The position numbers were made by a program, and so were the translations under genes. The notes beneath the pieces were generated by a model. That model had not been told where the DNA came from and made no database searches. It worked only from the letters and a program-made list of their open reading frames with translations. Positions 16,952 to 25,888 of a DNA stretch of 44,664 nucleotides are shown piece after piece. This DNA is from Geobacillus proteiniphilus (lineage in GTDB: Bacteria; Bacillota; Bacilli; Bacillales; Anoxybacillaceae): assembly GCF_001908025.1 (NCBI RefSeq), contig NZ_MQMG01000029.1, positions 1 to 44,664 of the forward strand, read 5' to 3'. How positions within the stretch are numbered: the first letter of the stretch is position 1; every line of letters starts with the position of its first letter.

Positions 16952-18125
16952 CAGCACGTTGCTATATATCGCGTTCGTTCTATATTTAATCGGCACGTTC
17001 TTTTTTGGCGGCGCCATTCGCGACAAGCGAAAAGAACGGCAAGAGAAGGATCGTTGGTCGCAGCTTGGCATCTCCGTGACGATCATCGGCTTTCTCGCCC
17101 AAGTCGGCTATTTTGTGACGCGCTGGATCGCCGCCGGGCACGCGCCCGTAAGCAACTTGTTCGAGTTTACGACCTTTTTCGGCATGATGCTGGTTGCTGC
17201 TTTCATTATTATTTATTTCATTTACCGGCTGAGTGTGCTCGGCTTGTTTGCGCTGCCGGTCGCGTTGCTTGTGATTGCTTACGCAAGCATGTTTCCGCGG
17301 GAAATTTCGCCGCTCATTCCCGCCTTGCAAAGCGATTGGCTGCACATCCATGTGACGACGGCGGCGGCTGGTGAAGCGATTTTGGCCATCAGCTTTGTCG
17401 CTGGGCTCATCTATTTGATTCGCGTCGTTGATCAATCGAAGCCGTCGAAACGGACGTTTTGGCTCGAAGTGGTCATGTTTTGCTTAATTACCACGCTCGG
17501 CTTTGTCATCGTTTCGACAGCGTTCGGACTTTCTGGGTATGAAGCGAAGTTCACGTGGGTCGACAAAAACAAGCAGACGGTTGAGGTCATCTACGATATG
17601 CCGGCGCTCGTTGGGCCGCACAAAGGGGAGCTTATGAAAGAAAGCGCCGGCCGCATGGAGCCGCTTGTTGAGATGCCGGCGATCATCAATGCAAGAAAGC
17701 TCAATACGGTCATCTGGTCGCTCATAGCCGGAACGGCGCTGTACATCATGCTTCGGCTTCTCTTGCGCAAGCGCGTTGCCGCCGCGCTCAAGCCGCTCGT
17801 GAAGAACGTTAACTTGGATTTGACTGATGAGATCAGCTATCGGGCGGTGGCGATCGGCTTTCCGGTGTTTACGCTCGGGGCGCTCATTTTCGCGATGATT
17901 TGGGCGCAAATCGCCTGGACGCGTTTTTGGGGCTGGGACCCGAAAGAAGTATGGGCGCTTATCACTTGGCTGTTTTACGCTGCCTTTTTGCACCTTCGTT
18001 TGTCAAAAGGCTGGCATGGTGAAAAGTCGGCATGGCTCGCCGTCATCGGCTTTGCCATTATTATGTTTAACTTAGTGGCGGTCAACCTCGTCATTGCGGG
18101 ATTGCACTCGTACGCCGGAACATAA
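16938..18125 (+). CDS. resC: Cytochrome c biogenesis protein ResC (CcsA)
   Basis: The 395-residue polytopic membrane protein carries the haem-handling tryptophan-rich WWD-type motif ([15 protein letters not shown]) near residue 330 and conserved histidines on flanking helices, including the one in [15 protein letters not shown]. With ResB it makes the system II cytochrome c synthetase. The ATG lies inside the end of resB behind ACAAGGAGG, indicating coupling. A strong terminator follows the stop. Confidence 0.94.
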   Translation: MVQLSSTLLYIAFVLYLIGTFFFGGAIRDKRKERQEKDRWSQLGISVTIIGFLAQVGYFVTRWIAAGHAPVSNLFEFTTFFGMMLVAAFIIIYFIYRLSVLGLFALPVALLVIAYASMFPREISPLIPALQSDWLHIHVTTAAAGEAILAISFVAGLIYLIRVVDQSKPSKRTFWLEVVMFCLITTLGFVIVSTAFGLSGYEAKFTWVDKNKQTVEVIYDMPALVGPHKGELMKESAGRMEPLVEMPAIINARKLNTVIWSLIAGTALYIMLRLLLRKRVAAALKPLVKNVNLDLTDEISYRAVAIGFPVFTLGALIFAMIWAQIAWTRFWGWDPKEVWALITWLFYAAFLHLRLSKGWHGEKSAWLAVIGFAIIMFNLVAVNLVIAGLHSYAGT

Positions 18126-18134
18126 TGGAAAACA

Positions 18135-18168
18135 ACCGGATGCTCTGTTGGCGAGCATCCGGTTTTTC
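18135..18168 (+). terminator. Terminator after resABC
   Basis: ACCGGATGCTC (18135-18145) pairs with GAGCATCCGGT (18153-18163) and is followed by TTTTC. It separates resABC from resDE, so resDE transcription needs readthrough or its own promoter. Confidence 0.85.
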
Positions 18169-18221
18169 GGTAAACTAGAAAATAGGGAGTGTTTCCATTG
18201 ATGATGGGAGGGTGCAAAGCA

Positions 18222-18947
18222 TTGGAAAAACAAGAAAAAACCATCCGTATTTTAGTGGTTGACGATGAAGAGCGCATCCGGCGGCTCTTGAAAATGTATT
18301 TGGAGCGGGAAAACTATGTGATCGATGAGGCCGGCGACGGCAATGAAGCGTTGGAGAAGGCGTTGACGAATGATTATGACGTCATTTTGCTCGATCTGAT
18401 GCTGCCGGGCAAAGATGGAATTGAGGTGTGCAAAGAAATCCGCGAGCAAAAAACGACGCCGATTATGATGTTGACGGCAAAAGGCGAAGAATCCAACCGC
18501 GTGCAAGGGTTTGAAGTCGGCACGGATGATTACATCGTCAAGCCGTTCAGTCCGCGCGAAGTCGTGCTGCGCGTAAAAGCGCTGTTGCGCCGCGCGGCGA
18601 ACGCCGCCTACGCGCCGGTGGAGACGACGGCGAAAGACGTGCTTGTGTTTCCGCATTTGACGATTGACAACGATGCCCACCGGGTGACGGTCGACGGCAA
18701 GGAAGTCAGCTTAACGCCGAAAGAATATGAGTTGCTTCTCTTTTTGGCCCGCTCGCCCGACAAAGTGTTCGACCGCGAACAGCTGTTGAAGGAAGTATGG
18801 CATTACGAGTTTTTCGGCGACTTGCGCACGGTCGACACCCACATTAAACGGTTGCGCGAAAAGTTGAATAAAGCGTCGCCGCAGGCGGGAAAAATGATCG
18901 TCACCGTCTGGGGCGTCGGCTACAAGTTTGAGGCAGTGAACGACTGA
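18222..18947 (+). CDS. resD: Response regulator ResD
   Basis: A 241-residue OmpR-family regulator of aerobic and anaerobic respiration genes. The receiver domain (about 8-125) has the acidic pair VVDDEE, the phospho-acceptor D58 in LLDLMLPG and the K in [11 protein letters not shown]. The C-terminal winged helix (about 145-238) ends in [14 protein letters not shown] 18222 is chosen because GGGAGGG (18206-18212) is 9 nt upstream and the product then matches B. subtilis ResD in length; the ATGs at 18201-18204 overlap that site. Confidence 0.94.
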   Translation: MEKQEKTIRILVVDDEERIRRLLKMYLERENYVIDEAGDGNEALEKALTNDYDVILLDLMLPGKDGIEVCKEIREQKTTPIMMLTAKGEESNRVQGFEVGTDDYIVKPFSPREVVLRVKALLRRAANAAYAPVETTAKDVLVFPHLTIDNDAHRVTVDGKEVSLTPKEYELLLFLARSPDKVFDREQLLKEVWHYEFFGDLRTVDTHIKRLREKLNKASPQAGKMIVTVWGVGYKFEAVND

Positions 18948-20740
18948 TGTGGCTGTTTCGCAGCGTCGTCGGCAAGCTATGGTTTACGATTTTGTTGCTC
19001 GTTTCGTGCGTGCTGTTTATTTTAAGCATTTTGCTTATTAAATTTTTGGAAGATTATTATGTGCAGGAAGCGGAAAACGACTTGACCCGCCTGGCGACAA
19101 AAGTGGCCGAGGTGATGCACGATTACCGCGACGAGCAGCTTGCCCGCTCGATCGCTTGGACGCTTGTGGACAATCGAACGAAAGCCGTCATCGTCGCCGA
19201 TGAGTCGCACTATTGGTATTCGCCTGGCGACGCTGGTTTGGACAATATGCCGCTGTCGTCGATCCGCCAAGATCGGGACTTGCGGCGTGTGCTGACAGAC
19301 GGGAAAACGGTGAAAAAGCGTTTGTATACGCCCGAATGGCAACCAAAGAAAAAGTTGCCTCGTGATATGATCATCGTCGGCGTGCCGATGTCGATGCCGG
19401 ATGGCAGCCGAGGAGCTGTGTTTATCTATCAGTCGCTCGAGGCGATCGCCGACGCGACGGAGCGGACGAAAGAGTTAATTTTTCTCGCCGCGTTTATCGC
19501 CATTGTCATGACGACGTTTTTTGCCTTTTTCTTGTCGACGCGCATCACCGCTCCGCTCCGGAAAATGCGGCAAGCCGCGTTCGAAATGGCGAGGGGCCAT
19601 TTCGATATGAAAGTGCCGATTTTAACGAACGATGAGATCGGTGGGCTGGCGATGGCGTTCAACCAAATGGGACGGCGTCTGCAGTTTAACATCAACGCCT
19701 TAAACCAGGAAAAAGAACAGCTCGCCAGCATTTTAAGCAGCATGGCCGATGGCGTCATTACGTTTAACCGCGACGGGGAAATTTTGATTACGAACCCGCC
19801 GGCTGAGCGGTTTTTGCAGGCGTGGTATTTTGAGCAAGGGAATGATGCGGAAGCGATGGCGCCGTTGCCGCCGCAAGTGAAAGAGCTGTTCGCCCGCGTC
19901 GTTCGCGAGGAGAAGGAGCAATCGACCGAAGTGACGCTGCAGGGGCGGACGTGGGTTATTTTAATGACGCCGCTGTACGGCAAAACGATGGTGCGCGGCG
20001 CGGTGGCTGTTTTGCGCGACATGACCGAAGAGCGGCGGCTTGACAAGCTGCGCAAAGACTTTATCGCCAACGTTTCGCACGAATTGCGCACGCCGATTGC
20101 CATGCTCCAAGGCTACAGCGAGGCGATCATCGACGATATCGCGGCGAGCGAAGAAGAGAAGAAAGAGATGGCGAAAGTCATTTATGACGAGTCGCTGCGT
20201 ATGGGCCGCCTTGTTAACGATTTGCTTGACTTGGCGCGCATGGAAGCTGGCCATATCGAGCTAGAGTACGAACAAGTCAAGCTCGTTCCTTACATCGAGC
20301 GGGTGATCCGCAAGTTTTACGGGCTGGCGAAAGAAAAGCAGATTGAGCTGACAGCCGAGTTTCGCGACCGGGACATCGAAATCGCTCTCGATCCGGATCG
20401 GATCGAACAGGTGCTGACGAACTTAATTGACAACGCCATCCGCCATACGGAATCGGGCGGCACAGTTCGCCTCATCATCGAACCAAGCGGCGACGGCGTG
20501 ACGATCCATGTCCAAGACTCTGGTTCCGGCATTCCCGAAGAGGATTTGCCGTTTGTGTTTGAACGGTTTTACAAAGCCGATAAAGCGCGCACGCGCGGCC
20601 GTTCCGGCACCGGGTTAGGCCTTGCCATCGCCAAAAACATCGTCGAAGCGCATAAGGGGCTCATTACCGTTCACAGCAAACTGAACGAAGGAACGACGTT
20701 TTCTTTTTATTTGCCGGCCCGCGGACCGAAAGGAGCGTAG
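18947..20740 (+). CDS. resE: Sensor histidine kinase ResE
   Basis: The 597-residue kinase partner of ResD. Domain order: membrane helix 1 (about 10-32), extracytoplasmic region (about 33-175), helix 2 (about 180-203), HAMP (about 204-256), PAS (about 262-365), HisKA with [12 protein letters not shown] (H378), and HATPase with [10 protein letters not shown] and [12 protein letters not shown]. The start overlaps the resD stop (TGATG). In B. subtilis sigX comes next; here a NagA operon does. Confidence 0.95.
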   Translation: MWLFRSVVGKLWFTILLLVSCVLFILSILLIKFLEDYYVQEAENDLTRLATKVAEVMHDYRDEQLARSIAWTLVDNRTKAVIVADESHYWYSPGDAGLDNMPLSSIRQDRDLRRVLTDGKTVKKRLYTPEWQPKKKLPRDMIIVGVPMSMPDGSRGAVFIYQSLEAIADATERTKELIFLAAFIAIVMTTFFAFFLSTRITAPLRKMRQAAFEMARGHFDMKVPILTNDEIGGLAMAFNQMGRRLQFNINALNQEKEQLASILSSMADGVITFNRDGEILITNPPAERFLQAWYFEQGNDAEAMAPLPPQVKELFARVVREEKEQSTEVTLQGRTWVILMTPLYGKTMVRGAVAVLRDMTEERRLDKLRKDFIANVSHELRTPIAMLQGYSEAIIDDIAASEEEKKEMAKVIYDESLRMGRLVNDLLDLARMEAGHIELEYEQVKLVPYIERVIRKFYGLAKEKQIELTAEFRDRDIEIALDPDRIEQVLTNLIDNAIRHTESGGTVRLIIEPSGDGVTIHVQDSGSGIPEEDLPFVFERFYKADKARTRGRSGTGLGLAIAKNIVEAHKGLITVHSKLNEGTTFSFYLPARGPKGA

Positions 20741-20753
20741 CGCCGTTTGGAAG

Positions 20754-20786
20754 AGCGGGGAAGCCGCAGCTTCCCTGCTTCTTTCA
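20754..20786 (+). terminator. Terminator after resDE
   Basis: AGCGGGGAAGC (20754-20764) pairs with GCTTCCCTGCT (20769-20779, one G-U) across a 4-nt loop, followed by TCTTTC. Confidence 0.75.
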
Positions 20787-20824
20787 TGCCGGAGCGAACC
20801 AGTTGGAGGTCAACGTTTGTTTTA

Positions 20825-20860
20825 ATTGGTATAGACAACTAGAATATATAATGTTATGAT
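20825..20860 (+). promoter_or_regulatory. nagA promoter with NagR operator (dre-type site)
   Basis: ATTGGTATAGACAACT (20825-20840) matches the imperfect palindrome bound by NagR/YvoA-type GntR repressors. Inside it TAGACA (20832-20837) is a -35 placed 17 bp before TATGAT (20855-20860), so bound NagR would block the polymerase. The regulator gene is the third gene of the same operon. Confidence 0.7.
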
Positions 20861-20884
20861 AGAAATGGAAAGTGGGGAATCGCG

Positions 20885-22087
20885 ATGAAGCGATGGATAT
20901 TGAAAAATGCCGCGGTGTATGCAGAAACAGGGAATATCGAACAAGGGTATGTGCTGATCGAAGGGGAAAAAGTGGCCGCGATCGGTCCGATGTCGTCATG
21001 CCCAACTGATGAAGGGGCGGAAGTGATCGAGCTTTCTCCGCAGTTTGCCGTCGTGCCGGGATTCATTGACGTCCATATTCATGGGGCGGCTGGGGCGGAT
21101 GTCATGGATGCGACCCCGGAGGCGCTTCACGCGATGGCGAAGGCGTTGCCGGCGGAAGGAACGACAAGTTTTCTAGCGACGACGATGACGGCGCCAAGCG
21201 AACAAATCGAAGCCGCGCTTCGCAACGTCGCTCGCTATATGGCTGAGGCGAACAGGCCGGGAGCGGCTGAAGTGCTCGGCGTTCATCTGGAAGGGCCGTT
21301 TTTGTCGCCGAAGCGCGCCGGAGCGCAACACCCGCGCCATCTCGCCGATCCGGACATCTCACTGTTCCAGCGCTGGCAAAAGGCGGCGGGCGGCCATATC
21401 CGCCTTGTCACGCTTGCCCCAGAGCGGGATGGGGGGCTTGAATTGGCTGCTTATTTACGAAAAACAGGGGTCATCGCCTCAATCGGCCATTCCGATGCCG
21501 TTTACGACGAAGTAAAAGCGGCGGTCCATGCAGGGGTGACGCATGCGACCCACCTGTTCAATGGGATGCGCGGCATCCATCACCGTGAACCGGGTGTCGC
21601 CGGTGCTGTGCTTATGTTTGAAGAAGTCATGTGCGAGCTGATCGCCGACGGGCTGCACGTTGCGCCGCCGATGGTTCGCTTCGCTTACCGGAATAAAGGA
21701 AGCGATGGGCTCATCTTAATCACCGATGCCATGCGGGCGAAATGTCTCGGCGATGGGCAATATGATCTTGGCGGCCAAGAGGTGACCGTCCGCGGCGGAG
21801 AGGCGCGGCTTGCCGACGGCACGCTGGCGGGAAGCGTGCTCAAGCTTGGCGAGGCCATCCGCCGTGTGCTGGATTATGCCGGCTGCACGCTTGAAGAGGT
21901 GATCCGCATGGCGAGCTGGAATCCGGCGAAACAGCTTGGCTTGCTTGATCGGAAAGGAAGCTTGCGGCCCGGCAAAGACGCCGATGTCGTCGTTTTGAAT
22001 GAACGATATGAAGTCATGATGACGTTTTGCCGCGGTGCCCTTGCCTATCGCAAGCCGGATGAAAGGGGTGAAGAGCGATGGCCATGA
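20885..22087 (+). CDS. nagA: N-acetylglucosamine-6-phosphate deacetylase
   Basis: A 400-residue amidohydrolase-superfamily enzyme that removes acetate from GlcNAc-6-phosphate in the cytoplasm. Metal and substrate residues are present: H64-I-H66 in DVHIHGAAGAD, HLEGPFLSPKR with the conserved Glu, GHSDAVYDEVKAA, THLFNGM, and ITDAM with the catalytic Asp. First gene of nagA-nagB-nagR; the stop overlaps nagB by 10 nt. Products feed NagB and then glycolysis or wall synthesis. Confidence 0.95.
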   Translation: MKRWILKNAAVYAETGNIEQGYVLIEGEKVAAIGPMSSCPTDEGAEVIELSPQFAVVPGFIDVHIHGAAGADVMDATPEALHAMAKALPAEGTTSFLATTMTAPSEQIEAALRNVARYMAEANRPGAAEVLGVHLEGPFLSPKRAGAQHPRHLADPDISLFQRWQKAAGGHIRLVTLAPERDGGLELAAYLRKTGVIASIGHSDAVYDEVKAAVHAGVTHATHLFNGMRGIHHREPGVAGAVLMFEEVMCELIADGLHVAPPMVRFAYRNKGSDGLILITDAMRAKCLGDGQYDLGGQEVTVRGGEARLADGTLAGSVLKLGEAIRRVLDYAGCTLEEVIRMASWNPAKQLGLLDRKGSLRPGKDADVVVLNERYEVMMTFCRGALAYRKPDERGEERWP

Positions 22088-22839
22088 AGCTTTTGAAAGC
22101 TGCTGACTACGCAGAGATGAGCCGTCAGGCGGCGGACATCATCATCAAACAAGTCAAGGAAAAGCCGAACGCCGTTCTCGGCTTGGCGACCGGATCGACC
22201 GTGCTCGGTGTGTACCGCGAATTGGCCGCCGATCATCGGCAACATGGGACATCGTATCGGCTTGTGCGCACGGTCAATTTGGATGAATACGTAGGCCTTG
22301 GCCCGGATCATCCGAACAGCTATCGCTATTATATGAATCAGCATTTGTTTGCTCAATTGGACATCCCGCTTCATCAGACGCATGTGCCGGACGGCTTGGC
22401 CGCTGATCTTGACGAAGAATGCCGACGCTACGAGCGGCTCATCGATGAATTGGGCGGCATCGATTTGCAGCTCTTGGGCATCGGCCGCAACGGCCATATC
22501 GGCTTTAACGAGCCAGGGACGCCGTTTTCATCGACGACTCATGTCGTGAAGCTCGCCTTGTTGACGCGTGAAGCGAACGCCCGCTTTTTCCCGTCGCTTG
22601 ATGACGTGCCGCGCTACGCCATTACGATGGGGATCGCGACCATTTTGCGGAGCCGCCGCATCGTGCTGTTGGCGTCAGGGAGGGAAAAAGCGGAGGCCAT
22701 TGCCCGGCTTCTCGAAGGCGTTGTCACACCGGACTTGCCGGCTTCAGCGCTTCACCTTCATCCGGATGTGACGATCATCGCCGACCGAGAGGCGCTCTCG
22801 CTCATCCCAAAGGAAAAGCGGCGGGGGGATGCGCCATGA
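22078..22839 (+). CDS. nagB: Glucosamine-6-phosphate deaminase
   Basis: The 253-residue isomerase/deaminase converts glucosamine-6-phosphate to fructose-6-phosphate and ammonia. Characteristic segments are LATGSTVLGVYREL, the catalytic VNLDEYVGLGPDHPNSYR and LLGIGRNGHIGFNEPG. ATG 22078 follows AAAGGGGTGAAGAG inside the end of nagA. The 3' end overlaps nagR by 4 nt (ATGA). Confidence 0.95.
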   Translation: MAMKLLKAADYAEMSRQAADIIIKQVKEKPNAVLGLATGSTVLGVYRELAADHRQHGTSYRLVRTVNLDEYVGLGPDHPNSYRYYMNQHLFAQLDIPLHQTHVPDGLAADLDEECRRYERLIDELGGIDLQLLGIGRNGHIGFNEPGTPFSSTTHVVKLALLTREANARFFPSLDDVPRYAITMGIATILRSRRIVLLASGREKAEAIARLLEGVVTPDLPASALHLHPDVTIIADREALSLIPKEKRRGDAP

Positions 22840-23567
22840 TCGATAAACAGTCGCCGATTCCGATTTACTATCAGCTCGAGCAATATATGAAAGAAAAGAT
22901 CGAAAAAGGGGAGTGGCAGCCGGGCGAGATGATCCCGTCTGAGCGCGAGTTGGCGGAAATGTATGACATCAGCCGGATGACCGTTCGGCAGGCGGTCAAC
23001 AATTTAGCGAACGATGGCTATCTCATCCGCCGGCGCGGGAAAGGAACATTTGTCGCCGCCAAAAAAATCGAGCAGCCGCTCAAAGGACTGACGAGCTTTT
23101 CCGAAGATATGCGGGCGCGCGGCATGGAGCCCGGCACGATCGTCCTCAGCTTTGAGACGGTTCCGGCGTCTCAGAAGCTCGCTGAAAAACTTGGTGTCAC
23201 GGAAGGCGACGATCTTTACGAAGTCAGACGCCTTCGGTTGGCCGACGGCTTGCCGATGGCGCTCGAGACGCTCTACATTCCCGTCCATCTTGTTCCCGGG
23301 CTGACGCATGATGTTGTAAGCGGTTCCGTCTATGAATTTATCGAAAAAGAAAAAGGACTGATCATCGGCTCCGCTGTTCAAACACTGGAAGCATCTGTCG
23401 CCCGCAAGGTGGAGGCGGAGCATCTGAAGATGAAAGAAGGGGCTCCGGTGCTGCTGCTTGAGCGCCGCACGTGCCTTGTCGACGGTCGGCCGCTTGAAGT
23501 CGTCAAATCGGTGTACCGCGGCGACCGATACAAATTTATGATTGAGATGAAAAGGGGAGGATCATGA
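22836..23567 (+). CDS. nagR: GntR/HutC-family repressor of the nag operon
   Basis: The 243-residue regulator has an N-terminal GntR winged helix (about 1-75; PSERELAEMYDISRMTVRQAVNNL) and a C-terminal UTRA effector domain (about 90-235), as in B. subtilis NagR/YvoA, which senses glucosamine-6-phosphate or GlcNAc-6-phosphate. ATGA overlap with nagB indicates coupling. It probably acts on the operator at 20825. The stop overlaps the start of the nagP remnant (ATGATGT). Confidence 0.92.
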   Translation: MIDKQSPIPIYYQLEQYMKEKIEKGEWQPGEMIPSERELAEMYDISRMTVRQAVNNLANDGYLIRRRGKGTFVAAKKIEQPLKGLTSFSEDMRARGMEPGTIVLSFETVPASQKLAEKLGVTEGDDLYEVRRLRLADGLPMALETLYIPVHLVPGLTHDVVSGSVYEFIEKEKGLIIGSAVQTLEASVARKVEAEHLKMKEGAPVLLLERRTCLVDGRPLEVVKSVYRGDRYKFMIEMKRGGS

Positions 23568-23692
23568 TGTTAGGATTTTTACAACGGCTTGGGAAGGCGC
23601 TTATGTTGCCCATTGCGGTGTTGCCGGCGGCAGGATTGTTGCTTCGGCTCGGTCAGCCTGATTTATTGAATATTCCGTTTATCGCCGCCTAG
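23564..23692 (+). pseudogene. nagP: N-terminal remnant of a GlcNAc-specific PTS transporter
   Basis: The first 42 codons encode LGFLQRLGKALMLPIAVLPA and then LLNIPFI, the N-terminus of the IIC domain of NagP/PtsG-type PTS permeases (intact proteins are 450-650 residues). AGGGGAGG lies just upstream and the start overlaps nagR, so this was the fourth gene of the nag operon. The frame ends in TAG (23690-23692) exactly where sequence of another gene, in a different frame, begins. This is a deletion scar and not a short gene. Confidence 0.85.
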
Positions 23693-24210
23693 GGGTTGAC
23701 TTTATTTGCTTGACGGGGAATCCGAAAACGGGCGTAACGAATGATGAAATTGTGAAGGCTATTGAAACCGCGCGATCCGTTTTCGGAGAAAACGGCTTGA
23801 TCATGGCGGGGAAAATGCACGCGGCAGGTGTAGCCAACGAAACAGGGAGCAGCATTATATCTGAGGAAGTCGTTGCGCGCTTTATTCACGCTGGTGCGGA
23901 TGTCGTTCTGATGCCAGCTCCCGGAACTGTGCCGGGAGTGACATTGGACAAAACGGAGCAGCTTGTTCGGGTGGCCCATGAACATGGGGCGCTTGTGATG
24001 CTGACGATCGGTACAAGCCAAGAAGGAGCTGACGAGAGTACGATTCGTCAAATCGCGCTTGCAAGCAAAATGGCTGGGGCGGATATACATCATATCGGCG
24101 ACGCTGGCTATCATGGCATCGCTGTTCCAGAGAATATTATGGCGTATTCGATCGCCATTCGCGGCAGACGCCACACGTATATTCGCATGGCAAGATCGCC
24201 GTTGAGATAA
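23689..24210 (+). pseudogene. C-terminal half of a DUF7916-type protein
   Basis: From codon CTA 23689 the frame reads LGVDFICLTGNPKTGVTNDE, then AGKMHAAGVANETG, MPAPGTVPGVTLDK, IGTSQEGADESTIRQIAL and AGADIHHIGDAGYHG, ending HTYIRMARSPLR. This is the second half of the TIM-barrel-like family now called DUF7916, often annotated as haloacid dehalogenase-like and frequently found near sugar PTS genes. The family N-terminus (about 100-140 residues) is missing. A start at ATG 23710 could express a fragment, but no ribosome-binding site is present. Confidence 0.75.
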
Positions 24211-24228
24211 AATGGAATATGATCAGTC

Positions 24229-24264
24229 GGTCCCAAAAGCATTCGCTTTTGGGGCGTTTTTTCG
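24229..24264 (+). terminator. Terminator after the nag operon relics
   Basis: CCCAAAAGC (24232-24240) pairs with GCTTTTGGG (24245-24253) over ATTC and is followed by GCGTTTTTTC. Confidence 0.85.
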
Positions 24265-24316
24265 GGCAGAGAGTAGGGCGTGTATCAAGGAGTTGGAGAA
24301 GTAGATTTGCGGCTGT

Positions 24317-24330
24317 GGGAAACGGTTGCC
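24317..24330 (+). promoter_or_regulatory. Possible CcpA cre site
   Basis: GGGAAACGGTTGCC is a 12/14-type match to the low-GC Gram-positive cre pattern TGNAANCGNTNNCA, about 115 bp before the histidine kinase gene. Confidence 0.3.
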
Positions 24331-24352
24331 TTGTACCGCCGCCTCTATTTAT

Positions 24353-24400
24353 TTTGTGATCAAATGAAAGAACAAATTTGTGATAAAATTAAAGAACAAA
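24353..24400 (+). repeat. Two tandem 24-bp repeats upstream of the kinase operon
   Basis: Units 24353-24376 and 24377-24400 are directly adjacent and agree at 22 of 24 positions. Each reads TTTGTGAT followed by an A-rich half ending AAAGAACAAA. They lie 30 bp before the kinase start, a plausible place for two half-sites of an AraC-type response regulator. Confidence 0.75.
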
Positions 24401-24430
24401 TGAGAAAGCATTGCGCATGGCGGGGAGAAT

Positions 24431-25183
24431 ATGATGATTGCCGAGCCATTATTTCATCTCATTCTCATTTTCAGCGTATTGTTGCCGCTTGTATCGTTGA
24501 CAGTGTTGGCGCTGTTGGGGGTAGCGGAAAAAGAAGTGGATTATTGGCAGTTGGAACATGCGCGCCTTCGATTGGAAAAAGAACTTCAAGAAAGCAAGTA
24601 TATGCAGCTCCATCAACAAATCCGACCGCATTTCTTTTTCAATGCGTTGAACGCTTTCTTATCCCTGGCGCGCTTAGGAAAAAATGAAGAAATGATTCGG
24701 GGAATGGAGCATTTTGCGCTGTTTTTGCGTGATAGCTATGAGACGAAACAGCCGCTTATTCCGTTCAAACAAGAATGGGCGCATACAAACAACTATCTAG
24801 CGGTGCAGCAGCTTCGCTTCGGTTCACGGCTGTCGGTGTCGGTGCAAATGGATCCGGATGGAGAGCGTGCGCTCATTCCTTCTTATACGTTGCAAACGCT
24901 GGTGGAAAACGCATTCAAACATGGCCTTGAGAAAAAAGCGGGTGAAAAATGTTTGGCGATCGATTTTCGGCGCCAAGGCAACTGGGTATATTTGCGCGTC
25001 TGCGATAATGGCAATGAAGGGAAGGAGTTATCCATCGCGAATGGAGGTGTCGGCTTGGATAATTTGCGCAAGCGGTTTGCTCTTTTGTTTGATTTACCAA
25101 CTCAGCTCGTGTTGCAAAAAGATGAGCGCGGGTGGACAGAGGCGCTTGTCGTTTGGCCGTATGTTCCAGGGGATGAGGGATAA
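24431..25183 (+). CDS. LytS/YesM-type sensor histidine kinase without sensor domain
   Basis: The 250-residue protein has one N-terminal membrane helix (about 5-30), a charged coiled coil (about 31-58) and then a His_kinase module with IRPHFFFNALNA (H67 as phospho-acceptor) and a HATPase_c module with TLVENAFKHGLEKK (N160) and GGVGLDNLRKRF. No PAS, HAMP, Cache or extracellular loop is present. It is followed 3 nt later by a response regulator and then by a polytopic membrane protein. I infer that sensing depends on that membrane partner. ATG 24431 (or 24434) is behind GGGGAG. Cognate signal not known. Confidence 0.88.
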   Translation: MMIAEPLFHLILIFSVLLPLVSLTVLALLGVAEKEVDYWQLEHARLRLEKELQESKYMQLHQQIRPHFFFNALNAFLSLARLGKNEEMIRGMEHFALFLRDSYETKQPLIPFKQEWAHTNNYLAVQQLRFGSRLSVSVQMDPDGERALIPSYTLQTLVENAFKHGLEKKAGEKCLAIDFRRQGNWVYLRVCDNGNEGKELSIANGGVGLDNLRKRFALLFDLPTQLVLQKDERGWTEALVVWPYVPGDEG

Positions 25184-25186
25184 ACG

Positions 25187-25888
25187 ATGAAGGTGTTGAT
25201 TGTCGATGATGAATATTTGGAATTGGAACAACTCACGTATTTGGTGAAGCGGAAATATCCGCATTGGGAAGTATGGCCGGCGGAGGATGCCGCAGAGGCG
25301 AAACGGTTGGCCGCATCCCATCGCTTCCGGCTGGCGCTGATCGATATCCACCTTCCTGGACAGTCCGGGTTGGATTTGGCCTATGAGCTCAAACAAAAAC
25401 AGCCCGATCTTGCCTTGATCATTATCACAGCCTACCAAGATTTTGCTTATGCCAAACGGGCGATTCAGCTTGAAGTGCTCGACTACTTGGTGAAGCCGCT
25501 CATTGAGAGCGAGTTTGATCAAGCGCTGTCGAAATTTGAACAAAAGCATCCGGAAGCGCTTGTCTCGTCCCCGCTCATCCGCGCGGCGCTCGAATATGTG
25601 CACTGTCATTATGCGCAAAAAATCAGCTTAACCGAGGTAGCCGCTGCCGTGCATGTACATCCAGCCTATTTGAGCAGGCTGTTTGTTGAGGAGATCGGCA
25701 TCCATTTTAAGGATTACGTCAATCGATATCGGATTGAAAAGGCGAAAGAGCTGTTGACCAAAAAGCCGGATTGGTCCATGGCACGCATTGCTGAGGAGAC
25801 AGGATTTTCTAGTCAACATCATTTCAGTCATTTGTTTCGAAAATATGTCGGCATCCCGCCTACGAAGTATAAGGAGACCAATGGATAA
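25187..25888 (+). CDS. AraC-type response regulator (YesN class)
   Basis: A 233-residue regulator. The receiver domain (about 1-120) has D7, D8 and the phospho-acceptor D53 in LIDIHLPG, with K in DYLVKPL. The C-terminal AraC/XylS domain (about 134-233) shows both helix-turn-helix motifs, SLTEVAAAVHVHPAYLSRLF and ARIAEETGFSSQHHFSHLFR. It starts 3 nt after the kinase gene and its stop overlaps the next ATG (TAATG). Probable targets are the tandem repeat at 24353 and possibly the acetamidase promoter. Confidence 0.9.
   Translation: MKVLIVDDEYLELEQLTYLVKRKYPHWEVWPAEDAAEAKRLAASHRFRLALIDIHLPGQSGLDLAYELKQKQPDLALIIITAYQDFAYAKRAIQLEVLDYLVKPLIESEFDQALSKFEQKHPEALVSSPLIRAALEYVHCHYAQKISLTEVAAAVHVHPAYLSRLFVEEIGIHFKDYVNRYRIEKAKELLTKKPDWSMARIAEETGFSSQHHFSHLFRKYVGIPPTKYKETNG

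Noticed and set aside
24353-24400. CRISPR array
   Set aside because: Only two directly abutting units with no spacers and no cas genes; a regulatory repeat is more likely.
24280-24687. 135-residue frame overlapping the kinase start
   Set aside because: It contains the tandem repeat and then shadows the kinase in another frame; no ribosome-binding site.
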